A program made the position numbers and the translations under genes. The notes beneath the pieces are model-generated. The model was not told where the DNA came from, did not search any database, and saw only the letters and a list, made by a program, of their open reading frames with translations. Below, in pieces: positions 35,101-46,338 of a stretch of 64,000 nt of DNA. This stretch comes from Bursaphelenchus xylophilus (lineage: Eukaryota; Nematoda; Chromadorea; Rhabditida; Aphelenchoididae). The stretch's first letter is position 1; each line of letters begins with the position of its first letter. The DNA lies in contig CAJFCV020000002.1 in NCBI GenBank assembly GCA_904066235.2, positions 8,060,001 to 8,124,000 on the forward strand. The letters run 5' to 3'.

Positions 35101-38100
35101 CAAGGCAGCCATCTTTATTATGTAATTTCAGATATTGCGCATCATATATGAATGCTCGAACACCCTGGAAGAAACGATTACCATCCTAAGTCGCGACGAT
35201 AAAAGCCCTCAATATCTGTTGGCGGAAGCCCGAAACGAAGCTGCTTTGTCAGCCCTGAGATTACTTTCTCATGCCTGTGCGGTCTATCAGACTGTCAGAG
35301 CGGCGTTAAGGATGGCCCCGGAGAACTCACGGATCTTCATAGTGTCTTTGGAATCGATACTTTTGACGCCGTTACCAACAAGTCCGGTCGTAAATTATGT
35401 CCATATCTTGAATTCTTTCGTCGAACAGCAGGATTCAATGCTAAAAGTAAGCATTATTTTGTAGAGTTTTGCAGTCGGCGGATAAAGAATTTACCTGGGT
35501 CTTTTTCAGCACACATTTTACGTTATCAGAATCCTCAGCGAACTCTGCGAACAGCTCACTGCGGATGCGAACAGAACTCTCCTCGAAACTTTTATTTCCT
35601 CTTCAAGATTGGTCCCAATCTTTGCCCGATTAATCTCAATAACCGGGAATGAAATGATCGTGGATGACAATGACTTGGTTCCCTTTGATTTGGAGGATGT
35701 CACCGAGCCGAGATTGAGAGGAGAAATCGCCAGAGACCTCCTGAATATCTACTCCAAGGTGCTGATCGCCCATCCAAGTGAATGCAGTTTTGTCCATTTG
35801 TTGTTTGGATTCAACCTGAAGAATATTGAAGAGAGCGATATGAGCGTGATTGGTAAGAATTTTGAGGGTTTGGCAGTGATTTTAGGCATTAGGGTTGGCA
35901 AAATTGTTTGGGTCGATAAATTGGTGATAATGGAGATTATTGATGATGAAATTTGTTGATTTTGTGGTTTTCAGGAGCCGAAGGAGCGACTCTCAACTCG
36001 ACGGTCAGCTTGGTCGAAATTCTGGAGCATTTAGCGTTCAGTCCGAAGCCGGAGTCGGCTTCATTTGTCATTCTTTACGAATCTGCACTTAGAGTTTTGG
36101 TGAGTAAAAAAGTTTTTAAAATAAGATTTTTTTTTTTCTGAGGTTGATCCAAATTCAACGAATTTTATAAATATTTATCAGTTAAAATTTCCTGTTTCCA
36201 GCTTAAATTCGCCGCAGTTGGCTCGATTTCGTCGATCCCGATGTTGAGTTTCCTCAGAAATGGATGCGACAATTTAATCCGCCGTTTGGCCAGGTCCAAA
36301 ATTTTCCTGGAAGTTCAAAATGAGACTTTAATCCATCTCGAGGAACCAATCTTCAATTCCACAGCCATCTCCCTCGATCACACGACTCCCCGACTCAACA
36401 AAGTCATCGATCAGGATACGGTAATTGAATCGCTGAAACGCCTGGCCAGAGGATTGATCCTGGAATTGATTGCGGTCGACTTCTCCGTGGCCATGAACCT
36501 TGGCCACACGGACACGGGAAGAGAATACCTCGAGATTTTGTTGTCCAATAAGGACTCGGATCAAGCGGAACATGGCCTTGTTTGGAGTCTGATTTTGAAT
36601 TCGATCAGTGCTTCCTTGGAAATCCATACTCCAAGGTACAACAAGTTCGATATGAGGAAAGTTGATGATGTAAGTGCAATGCTTCTGATTGTTTTATAAA
36701 AATTGGATGAATGTGGTACTATTTGTTTAATTTCAGGTCCTTGATTTGTGCCTGAGGCGATCTCCAATCTCGGTCGATCAGTATGATGTAGAATATGTGA
36801 GGTTTTTGCTAGAACAAGAACTGGCCGCCATTGTGAACGATGACGTCTCCGACTTCCAAGACGACGCCAACCAGATCGTACTGTATTGTGTCCAATACAA
36901 TGCTCAGCGAAGGCTGGAAGGATCGTGTGTTCAGCTTTTGTCGGGGTGGATTGCTCTGGTCAACGCGATTTTATACTTCTCCCCGTTGCCATTCATCCCA
37001 ATAGAAACTCAACAACAGTTTTGCACGGACGCCCTTACATTGCTGAAGGAATATGTGCAGAAAGTAGAAATGAATGAGGAGGTAGGATATCGTAGTAGAT
37101 GGATAATATAGTCGGCTAAATATTTTTTGTAAAAATGTTTTTGTTGATTTGTGGTTGACTTTAAACAGACTGATGATTGATCTTTTAGGTCCTTGGAGGA
37201 GTCTCCAACTGCTGCTTCGTCCTGGTCCGAGAGCTGGTCAAGTTTACCACAGTACAATATAGTTCAGAAGTGGATAGGAAACTGGCCTTGGGCGATGTTT
37301 TGAATATGCTGGTCTCTTGCGCTGTCTTGCCAAGTAAGAAATTTGTTTTGAACTTTTGCTTTGTGGTTGGAGACAATTTATACGATGGAATTTGTCTAGA
37401 CGCATTTCATCGTATAAAATGTCGCCTTCTAAAGGATGATGCAAAAGAATGATCGTATTGTATTTTGTAGGCCAGATTGGGTAGTTATTCAATTGTTTTC
37501 AGCATACAACCGACATTCCCAGTTCAAAATGAACATTTATTCATCAATCTTGTGTGTCATCCAAAGCTGCACCGAAGAAACGTTTAAGAACGACAAAAAG
37601 CTGGTCGATCAGTGGCATGCGACCGGCCGTTTCCTGAATGAACCCACAGAATCACAAGCAGATAAACAGACATCTCTGATTGGTCTGATCAACGAGAAAT
37701 CTCGGGTGGATGAGATCTGGGTGGCCGTCTTCGAAGAGCACGCAGCAGCACTGGTCCAGTCCACGGCTGGAGACATTGAATTCGCCCCATTCAAACACAA
37801 AGTCTTGGCCATCTCCACGTTGTCGGAAATGCTGAAAGAAGATCGGTTTGGAAAGAATTCAATCGCGAATCATGTTGTCAGACTGGGTGTAGTCAAAACA
37901 TTGCTTGATTTACTCCCAAGGATCACTGATTTGGACTTCAAAAGTGGAAATGCAACAACAAACAGAGATAATCTCACTTTGTTCCATGTAATTTTGGTAA
38001 GTTTGATGATCTGGCGTCGTTTTATACGATGAAAAGTGTTTGGGGATTTCTTCGTATAAAATGTCTCCGCGTGTGTTTATAGTAAAGTTAATGTCGTTTT

Positions 38101-38589
38101 AGTGCTTCCTGATCCGCCTTACTAATTCCACAACTGGCTTCAAGACCCTGGCCGAGTGTAATGCCCTCCATCGCATCGCCAGTCTCACTCTTTGGCAGAA
38201 CCCCCCTCGAGATGTCTTTTTCTTGCCGGTAAATGGAGAAAGCGAGATCAAAAATGGAACCCCACAGTTGTATTTGAAGTGTGTTCGGTCCTTGTTCAGG
38301 CTATGCGAAGCAGCGGCCTCTACAATTTACAAGACCTCGGCTTTGGATGGGGTAAATTGATATAGGAATGAGTAAATGAATGAAAATTATAGATCGAGGA
38401 GTGCGTATCAGTACAAACCGAACTTCTAAATCATCTGAAACGGCAATGTGAGAACGAAAAAGACCATCCACTCGTGAAAACAGCCCTATTATTACTGGAA
38501 TTTGTTCATAATTTGAGTAAGTTGTCATGGATAATGTAAAATCTTATCGTTTAGAAGAATCATATCGACAAGTCCCGACAACCAATTAA
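32120..38589 (+). CDS. npp-3: Nuclear pore scaffold protein NUP205/NUP192 family
   Basis: Nineteen exons join without a phase error to 1620 aa: 32120-32257, 32332-32497, 32699-32908, 32979-33287, 33362-33852, 33917-34255, 34362-34589, 34628-34825, 34925-35065, 35132-35446, 35510-35852, 35975-36099, 36202-36669, 36737-37081, 37189-37333, 37503-37996, 38103-38351, 38393-38516, 38555-38589. NUP205 is an alpha-helical solenoid of the inner ring of the nuclear pore. Family-typical signals are the N-terminal leader, the FQ..HPMENQ and YNDISRGLCAVLCYYDAHR blocks, the central NLFGTLRQYVNEFHR region, and the GIQTELEEVESGE segment. It is shorter than human NUP205 (about 2000 aa), mainly at the C-terminus. 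The start follows a TTTCAG acceptor by four bases. A poly(A) signal is at 38688. The symbol follows the C. elegans orthologue and is by family only. Confidence 0.93.
34875..34908. repeat. Mini-repeat TTTATACGATG, NUP205 intron 8
   Basis: GTGACACTTTATACGATG followed by ATGTTTTATA. Same core as the hairpins in introns 15 and 16. Confidence 0.6.
37369..37434. repeat. Mini-foldback with TTTATACGATG ends, NUP205 intron 15
   Basis: About 66 bp. GGAGACAATTTATACGATG at one end and the complement of GGCGACATTTTATACGATG at the other form a hairpin. Confidence 0.7.
38013..38069. repeat. Mini-foldback with TTTATACGATG ends, NUP205 intron 16
   Basis: About 57 bp. GGCGTCGTTTTATACGATG pairs with the complement GGAGACATTTTATACGAAG. 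Same family as the copy in intron 15. Confidence 0.7.
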
Positions 38590-38806
38590 CCTGCTCCCAA
38601 CCATGGTCTCTCATTACCGATTAGACTGATTTTACACTTGTTATTATTACCTATCATCGTTCTAAAATATTATTTATTAAAAATCTGAATAAAATTCTGA
38701 AAATTGAGAACGGCAAAGAGGTGCAAAGAGGACGAAGATATTCGCAAAAACATCCAGTAATATTTCTATATTTTTATTCGGGTTTTTTAAAAGACTTTTA
38801 TCAGCA

Positions 38807-40376
38807 TCATGGGTAAGAACTAAGGAGATCAAAGACTCTGGTTTTCCCAAGCATCCATTTCTTGATGTTTACTACTCCATTTTCGTCAACATAGAAACTC
38901 GTTGAGCCAATTCGAAAGAAATTCTTGGATAATACGATCGGACGTTGGCGAGGCTCATCACATTCTACATCAAATGAGCGCCCATTCACAATTGAGGTGT
39001 AACGAAAATTAGCGCCGTCCTGAAAGATGTGATTTAATTTCTTTGTAAAGTAAATTATGGTAAAATAAACTAAAAAAGCTTTGGCGACGCGAGTGCCTGT
39101 TCTTGATTATCGTTTATGCGAAAAAAAACTTTACTCACCTCTTGATGGAACCAGAGATACCCATGTTTATCCACCATTGTTGGATATGACTTAAGTCCCA
39201 GCCATTTCAAGTCATCGGTAACCAGCCTTCCTCCCTCCACAGAATACCGTATTACCATATCGTTGCTGAGGATAAACAAGTCTTTATCTATTGCGGTCAT
39301 GCTCAGAGTAGAGACCTGCAATTAAAATTAGCATCCACGGCAGAACTCACATCGAAAGCCGGGGCTTTGGTTCCACAAGTTTCCTTTGTTTCCATGCTTA
39401 GATAATGAAGATAACAGTTTCCTCGACGATTCTCACTGAATACGAAGGCATTAGAACGGCTAACGGCCATTCTGACTTTACGACTGCGACGTGGCACGAA
39501 CCCCATGCATCTGGGACGGTCGTCTTCTAATAAATTAATGCGAACAATCACGTCCAATCCGTACATGTATAAGAACGGTCCATCGAAACAAGCTACCGAG
39601 TACTTTTCGAACTAGAAATCTTCTGATTAGATCTTATATGCCGCAAAAGTTGCTTTCAACAAATAATCGCAAGGCCAACAAGCTCTGCCCCGTTCTCAGG
39701 AAATCCTTACATAAACAGTTCTTAGTCTTCCATACTCAAACTTTTGAGCTCCATATGACAATTCCACTTCTGTCTCCCTCTCACTGCTTGCAATTACACT
39801 GTCCACCTTTATCGGAACATGGTGAGTGACGCCTGGCAAGTTCACTTTCATCCGCACTTTCAATTTCTGATAGGAAGGCAGATCGCTGACCGACCGCAGG
39901 TTCATCAGCTCATTGTGTAGGTCTTTATTGTCAGAGATGTCTCTATGATGGAGGCTGACTGTCAGCAGATGCCTAGAAATGAGCCAACTTAATTCATTAT
40001 CTACTTATCTCCACTACCTCCAAATTTTAGAATTTTCTATGCGCCAAAAAAAGTCATTCCTTTATTCAAATTTTTTTCGAGTCTAACAAAAAGTTTTAGA
40101 AACAACCATTCAGAAGCTTACCACAAAAACGACAGAGATGGCCTCGATTCTCTCAATGGGTTGTAGTTTTCCACACAAATCCGAGCAAAAGTTTCCTCGT
40201 ACGAATCCAACACTCGACAATCCAACGTGCAGCTGTACACAAATAAAACATCGAGAACAGGCAATCGTTGAATGACGTTATCAATCAGCTAAAGACTATG
40301 TAATAGGGCTTACTGCACTTACTTCGTACGGCAACTCTCTCATAAATCTTTTGGCCACCCTGGTCTGCGCGGTCAT
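38807..40376 (-). CDS. F-box protein, paralogue 1
   Basis: Six exons: 40323-40376, 40122-40288, 39972-39711, 39611-39351, 39315-39139, 39019-38807, 377 aa. The N-terminus is an F-box-like helix set (RELPYELIDNVIQRLPVLDV), which would bind SKP1 in an SCF ubiquitin ligase. The remaining about 320 residues are beta-rich and contain repeating blocks such as FDGPFLYMYGLDVIVRINL and KDLFILSNDMVIRYSVEGG, suggestive of a propeller-like substrate domain (inference). Exon 1 is 18 codons, ends in phase 0, and breaks the F-box at the same place as in paralogue 2. It ends 217 bp from, and convergent with, the NUP205 gene. Substrate unknown. Confidence 0.82.
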
Positions 40377-40805
40377 TGAAAGAACAAGACGAAAGAAAAT
40401 ATATATTTCCGTGTTAGCGTCGGCTTGAGTCAACGGTGCCACTTTTGGAGTTCTGCTCTATGTCCACGCAAGAACGCTTTCAATGGTTGTTGCATAATAG
40501 CTTAACGCAAGCTCTGTCCTTATTAATTTACACAAAATTATCATCGTGTTTCAATGAAGGCCCAACAGAATTGGGGCACCAACTTGCAGTTGAATTTTGG
40601 ACATTCTTCGTCTTCTCCAATCGTAAGTTGAAACATAAATATTTTTTATGTCTGACTTCAACAAAAATAACTTAAGCCCACATTTACAAACTTTACCCAA
40701 GTTTTCAACGATTTTCTGTGAGGAGTTAACGTCCCGCCTCCCTAATTACAAATCCCCAATTCGTTCCGAGTGACATCAATTCGACACAAATAGGTTTTCG
40801 CGGGT

Positions 40806-42752
40806 TTATCCAGATCCTAGAAACAGGATACGATCTCCACTCCTACGTTGGTAACAAAGCCCGCTCTTGAAAGTTGGGAGTATAACAAAAAAGAAGTGAG
40901 GTAGGAATGGCTTAGTCGCGAATGGAAGGAGGAGGTGTTCTTTATCAATCACCAGGCACTTCTGAAGTAGACAAGCGTCAATAACATGACCAAAAATGTA
41001 ACAAACACCAAACGAGACAAAGTAATCTATAATACAACATACATATTTCTCGTCAATCCGTTCGACTCGAACCCTTGAATGTTCTTCCAGGCTGTCTTCC
41101 ACAAAGCACCGCGAATCTTCTGTTAACGGCAACTGCACATATAAAGGGTGCCCCACAATTTCATCAAAACTGAACAGGAAAATGGGATTCTTCATATAAG
41201 GCAGACCATTTACAATCTGCATGTCGGCCACCGATTTCTGATTCAGAAATTTTGGGCTGTTCGGAGTGTGAAAACAATCATTCGTCTCCATATTACAGTA
41301 ATAAAGCTCGTGAGGTGCTCCATAAAGTAGACAGAGATGTGGTGGATAAATGGACAATTTCAGCAAAGTTTTGTCCTCAGGGATTGGAAGAGTCGAGAGA
41401 CAGATTGGGTCACACTCAGCAAGTAGATTTACTGAATAGAGACGATGGCATCCGTCGTGTTCAATATAGTAGAGGGTGGAACCAAAAAAATGAGCCAGCA
41501 GCCCATTAGGGCCGTATTTCATCTGTAACTCGGTGATTACAACAACTCTTTACACGCTCTTTACGGGCTTGGAAACCTGTTTGGGTCAGGGGTGCACCCC
41601 CTAGGGGTGGTCAGCGGACCCTATTTTTTCGATTTTCGGGGCCCGGCCAATCTAATTACCGGCCCGGCCCATCTAGTCTTTTTCCAGGCCCGGCCCGTGC
41701 AGGCCCGTTTATAGAAGGTTCTGCGAACTGCGCCCAAGCTTGGGATCTAAACTTAGGAAAAAAGGCGTTGATCTAGCTAGTAAAGGATCAATGTGATAGT
41801 TTTGTGGTTTTATAATGGAACTAAAGACTTGTAAACGTTTTAGAACTTGAGAAACAGCAACTATAACAACATCAATTAATTTTCCCCGCGCGAAAACAAT
41901 GAATGCCAACGGTTTGGCATTGTAATTTAGACGGGCCGGGCCGGGAAAAACCTCTGGCCCGCGGCCCGGCCCTTTTGTCAAATGTCCATTTTTGAGCCCG
42001 GCCGGCCCGTTTGGGCCGGGCCGGCCCACTGACCACCCCTGGTTTGGGTACACTTTCCAAACGATTTATAGGCTGAATGGCAGGATCTTTCGACTTACCG
42101 GGATTGTAACTCTGTTCTCTTTTCGCAGACTGAATCCTTCAGCATTCCGAGCCACCAGGTCTGCTTGATAAGAATTGCCAATAACTAATTTTATTTTGCC
42201 CTCTTCTTCACTTCTTTCAATTCTATCCAATACATCCAATCCAAAGGGCAGAGCTTTCTCCTGATAGGCAAATTGGCGTGAAATCACGGTGACTTCGACC
42301 TGTGCAAGAGACAAACGTGCATATTTGAGGAACGATTGCAAAGCATAGGTCGCGTTATATGAAGGCTGAGGTGGGCGGAACTTGGAGTCCGATATTTGAC
42401 GGAGATACCTAAAATAATATACAAAATCTGAAATGTTTTGTCTGGGATGTCAGTCACAGACACTTAAAAAGGTGTTATCTTACAGAAAGAATGAATCGCG
42501 AAATGTTTGGCCATGAAGAGGGAATCGATTTTCTATGCAGGCGTCGCGGTAAATGGATTCGGCGAGGGTGCTCCATTCTTCAGGGCAATCCTCCACCTCA
42601 AACGGTGATAATCTCAGAAAGATCGCGTGGGAAATCTAAAACTTGTTGAATAGCCAATGTAAAACCGAGTTGTAAACAAGTCTCCTAAATTTATTTACTT
42701 CATTCGGGAGTCTTTGAAGGAGTTTGTAGCCAACACTTCGGAGATCAGCCAT
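40806..42752 (-). CDS. F-box protein, paralogue 2
   Basis: Four exons: 42699-42752, 42484-42635, 42099-42408, 40806-41522, 410 aa. Starts MADLRSVGYKLLQRLPNE, then ISHAIFLRLSPFEVEDCPEE completes the F-box-like region. The C-terminal exon (238 codons, no internal stop) has beta-strand-rich blocks such as GLLAHFFGSTLYYIEHDG and HLCLLYGAPHELYYCNMET, like paralogue 1. Exon 1 length and phase match paralogue 1, so the pair is a tandem duplication that has diverged strongly. Intron 3 carries a hAT-like MITE. The 430 bp between it and paralogue 1 holds no other gene. A predicted SCF substrate receptor, target unknown. Confidence 0.78.
41587..42041. mobile_element. hAT-like MITE in an F-box gene intron
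   Basis: 455 bp with ends CAGGGGTG and CACCCCTG, flanked by the 8-bp duplication GTTTGGGT (41579-41586 and 42042-42049), as expected for hAT elements. The subterminal regions are packed with GGCCCGGCC repeats and the related GGTGGTCAGYGG inner repeats. A short insertion duplicates part of the left terminus. No transposase. It lies wholly within intron 3 of F-box paralogue 2. Confidence 0.88.
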
Positions 42753-42934
42753 TAATTTACAAATTTTGAGGTACCTCAACGTCTAGATGTTTCAAAATAT
42801 ACAAAACTTTAGAAAGAAGTCAAAATAATTTATTAAATAAATACGATTTATTGCTAGAAAAAGAGTAATATTAGAAGGAAAATTTTTTTGAGAGAAATAT
42901 TGGGCGCAGTTTGGCATGAGGGTGAAAACAACTT

Positions 42935-42966
42935 GCGACAGTCATTTTATACGATGCAAAATATTG
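42935..42966. repeat. Mini-repeat TTTATACGATG between F-box gene and remnant
   Basis: GCGACAGTCATTTTATACGATG, the same core and left flank as the NUP205 intron hairpins. Only one end is evident. Confidence 0.55.
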
Positions 42967-42989
42967 GCATTCTAAATATTTACAAAGAA

Positions 42990-43268
42990 AAACGTAAAGA
43001 ACGAGTGGTACTTATATTTTGATCAAATTCTAGTTCCAAATATATTTTTCTTTTCAGTTCTTCAGGCAAATTTATGATAACCACAGGTCTGGGACCAATG
43101 GTCAAAAAAATCGACATTTTCTTTGATTTTTAGATCTGTGAGGTGGCCTAAAATATTTGTGCTACTCACCTTCGCTTCATGCCCTAATTTCCAAACCAAC
43201 GTCTGCCTCAAAGTCAGACTTGGAACTTTTTCCGTGAACTCAAACAATGTTGAGATCAAAGTGACTGT
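42990..43268 (-). pseudogene. Remnants of a third F-box paralogue
   Basis: Two pieces on the minus strand. At about 43165-43268, VTVTLISTLFEFTEKVPSL resembles VEVTVISRQFAYQEKALPF of exon 3 in paralogue 2 and ends at a GTGAGT donor. At about 42990-43110, IINLPEELKRKIYLELEF resembles an F-box start. They are in different frames and in an order that does not make one gene, so I read them as debris of one or two more copies. Confidence 0.45.
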
Positions 43269-43399
43269 CACTCAAACAAAGTAGCCTCCTAAAAAGATTT
43301 TGTTGTCGCTTTATTTTCTTCAGCCGACGGTTGCGCAATAGGTCAGCGATTACTCCTTTTGTAAACTTCAAGTAGTTTGTTTGAATCCATCTTTGGAAC

Positions 43400-45897
43400 A
43401 TGATCTTGGCTAGAGTTTTGCTTATGTTTAGCCTTGTAACAGCGGGAACTGGTAAGGGAATTGTAGCGAATCTAAGAAATAGTTGTAGCTTATAGATCTG
43501 AGAGCGATTTTCATCCAGAATACGTAAATTCCTTCCTTCATAGAGCCTCAACCTTTGCACTTTTTGATGTAAGTTGTAATTGTCAACAGAATTTGTGATA
43601 TGTGATGACATCACTGCAATTTTAAGGCCCTATTTTTAGTCAAAAGCAAGCAAGGTTCTCCCCGATCTCCCACGAGCGGAAAGTCTGCGCTACAAAGCTT
43701 GTAAAAGGGTGGTTAAAAATGTCCTGGACATGGCTAAATGCGTTGTGAAACTTCTTGACAAACGGGATATTCTGATCGAATCCAAAGTTCATGACGAAGA
43801 TAAACTGAAAGACATAAAAAGAAACGATGAATGCGATGGCCATGACGACAATGGGGATGGGAGTTGGCTTCGAGCGATATTTTCAATGGTCTACAGAAGT
43901 GTCATGTGTAAAGAAAAAAGTAGTAAGCGAAATGTATAAGTCGTGGTTGATGGTGAAAGGATCTATTCCATTTACCTTGATCTCAAACAAAGACAAAAAT
44001 AAAACTCTTGCTATATATGGTTGCCCGTTTCAGCTGATGCACCGACCAGAACACAGTTCACAAGGAGTCGGCCTGTCAAAATCAGAAGACTACTTGTTTT
44101 TAAAAACCCCACAGCAACTCGTCAAGCAATACCACAGCAAGCTAAAGAGACCAGACGAAGACGAAAGCGAGTAGTTAGTGAGTTTTCAAAGTTATTACAG
44201 TATACCGCCATCTCTTTAAATCAGATTACCGTCGAATATTCAATGTGAGCCGAGTTTGTGATACTCCGAGCAGTGTTAAAGCCTTGAGAAACGTTCAAAA
44301 ATACTTCGATCAGATGAATCATGTAATTAGGTACACTTACAATGTACGGAAGGAGAACGAAAGGTAGGATCCACTTACTTAGGCAATCACAATCTTGTTT
44401 TAGGTTCTTCAAAACTGCAAATTTAACCGTTTCCTTCAAAAACAAAGCTCCCTCGGGTGACTCGCCTTATGAGCAAATGCAAAAAACGATATCAGAAATG
44501 GAGAATTTTGATGACAAAGGAGTTGTCTCAATTTTATCGCCAAAGTTGTTTAATGTCTTGAGGGCATCACCGTTGGATCCGGATTCCAAAAATTACTTGT
44601 CTCCAAATATTCTCAGCTTCCAAGACGACGGAGTCATGCCATTACCAAGGCTTTTTCAAGTAAAGATTTTCTCATTTCAAAAACGCAAACAAAAATTTTT
44701 TTGTTTGAAAAATGATGACATATACTTGATTTTCAGTGGAGTAAATATAATTGTGAGACACAGAAATGGGTCGAGTTACTGCTAAATATGACCGGCGGAG
44801 AAAAATTATTGGAACAACATATGGCCAAGTTTGGAGAGCATATGAAATTTGTTGACGATACACTTTATCCAAGGATATTAGAGGTTCAAAACGTGGAGAA
44901 AAAAGTGGAAAAAGTCCATAGTTTGACGACAGGGGAGCAAAAGATACATATGGAAAAGTTTGGATTTGTAGAAATGAATAAAGATCAGCTGGAAATGGCG
45001 TATGGAAAGTTTGGTATGGGTTTTAAATTACCATTTAAAGTTAAAAAAAAGAGCCTTCTAGTTGATTAATGTTTTTCAGGTATAAATCCACAAGACGCTC
45101 CAAAAGTTTCCAACAACACTGATTTTGAATTGGAAAGGGCCATCCGCCAGCTTGCTCAAATGAGTCCCGAAGAACTCTTGGAAATGTCCGAAGAAATGGA
45201 AGGCGGTAATCACAAAGACGGTCGGTCCAAAAGACAAACTGGGCCACCTCCTCGTCGACCATCAATATTCGATTTTCGGATTCTGAATCCCTTTGGACTG
45301 GCAACCAGAGTCGGGAACCCAAACCTCCTTGGAAACTACATCTTGTCGCCTTACGCATTCTTTGCACAGATCTTTGCTCCGTACATGCTGGGGGTAAGTT
45401 CCACTTGATTTAATTTTTTATGATTTTCTAGAAGATCTTGGTGATACTTATTTTATTTTTATTAATTTTAATACAAGTGCTTGGCATTGTTTCCCATTTT
45501 TCAGGTCGACGTTCTCTCGCCCCGTTTCATGATAGCCACCATCTTCTCTCCTGTGGTCCTAGTCTTCCGAGTCCTTTCTCCCAGTGCCTTCCGTCTGATG
45601 CTCTTTTCTCCTCTCATGTTAATTGGCTGGGTGCTTGTTCCCGAAGCTTTCCTGGCCAAGATTTTCTCCCCCAAACTTCTGGAGACCCGTGTTTTGTCCC
45701 CCGAATCCTTCTCCGCGATTATTCTGTCACCTGGGGCTGGAGTTGCTCGAATTGCGTCGCCCAACGCGATGAATGTAATCGTTTTGTCGCCCTCCTTCTT
45801 TACTTATGGTCTCTATTCTGGGAATCGGTATGTTTTGCAAGTTTTGTCGCCTGGAATTGTCGGAATCGATGCTCATCCTCTTTTTCTGCCATTTTAG
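43400..45897 (+). CDS. MLT-10-like secreted moulting-cycle protein
   Basis: Seven exons: 43400-43451, 44034-44177, 44225-44363, 44404-44659, 44737-45013, 45080-45393, 45505-45897, 524 aa, all phases consistent. Exon 1 is a signal peptide (MILARVLLMFSLVTAGTA). A polybasic RRRRKR at 58-63 and RSKR at 338-341 are furin-type sites. The C-terminal third (about 355-517) is a tandem repeat of roughly 11 residues built on LSP or FSP followed by a hydrophobic pair, about 15 units, for example VLSPSAFRLMLFSPLMLIG. This is the hallmark of the nematode moulting-cycle (MLT-10) family, secreted by epidermis and needed for cuticle shedding. The intron after exon 1 (582 bp) could hide a further exon. An AATAAA follows at 45962. 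Confidence 0.87.
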
Positions 45898-46338
45898 GAA
45901 GTTTTTATTATAATAATCATGTTAAAATCTAATAATAATAAGTTGAATCATGTTTGAAAAAAATAAATTCTCAATTTTGGTAAGTTAACCTTATTTATTA
46001 ACCAAAAAAATTAAAGAATGCAAAAAACGTGACCTTGACAATTTTTATTTTATAAACAATTTTAGACCAGAAGACTTTTTATTGAGATTTTCGGCAAAGT
46101 TTTGTTATGATGACAATTGTTTCGCAATTTTTGTGATCAAAAAAATCCAGATATCTAATCAAAATTTAACACTCAATCATCATAACAAAATGCAATCAGA
46201 AAACTTCTCAATAACGTTTAGAACTGAATATTATGCATGAAAAAACTTTACAAACCTCAACAGCCGGAATATTTTAGACCTAAACGCCCCCCAAAGACCA
46301 CTGTAAACATCGAATGTGCTGATAAAAAGTCGTCTGTT

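Noticed and set aside
43240..43611. Minus-strand 123-aa basic open frame
   Set aside because: It overlaps the signal-peptide exon of the MLT-10-like gene on the other strand, is Leu/Arg/Lys-rich without a domain, and has no supporting splice sites.
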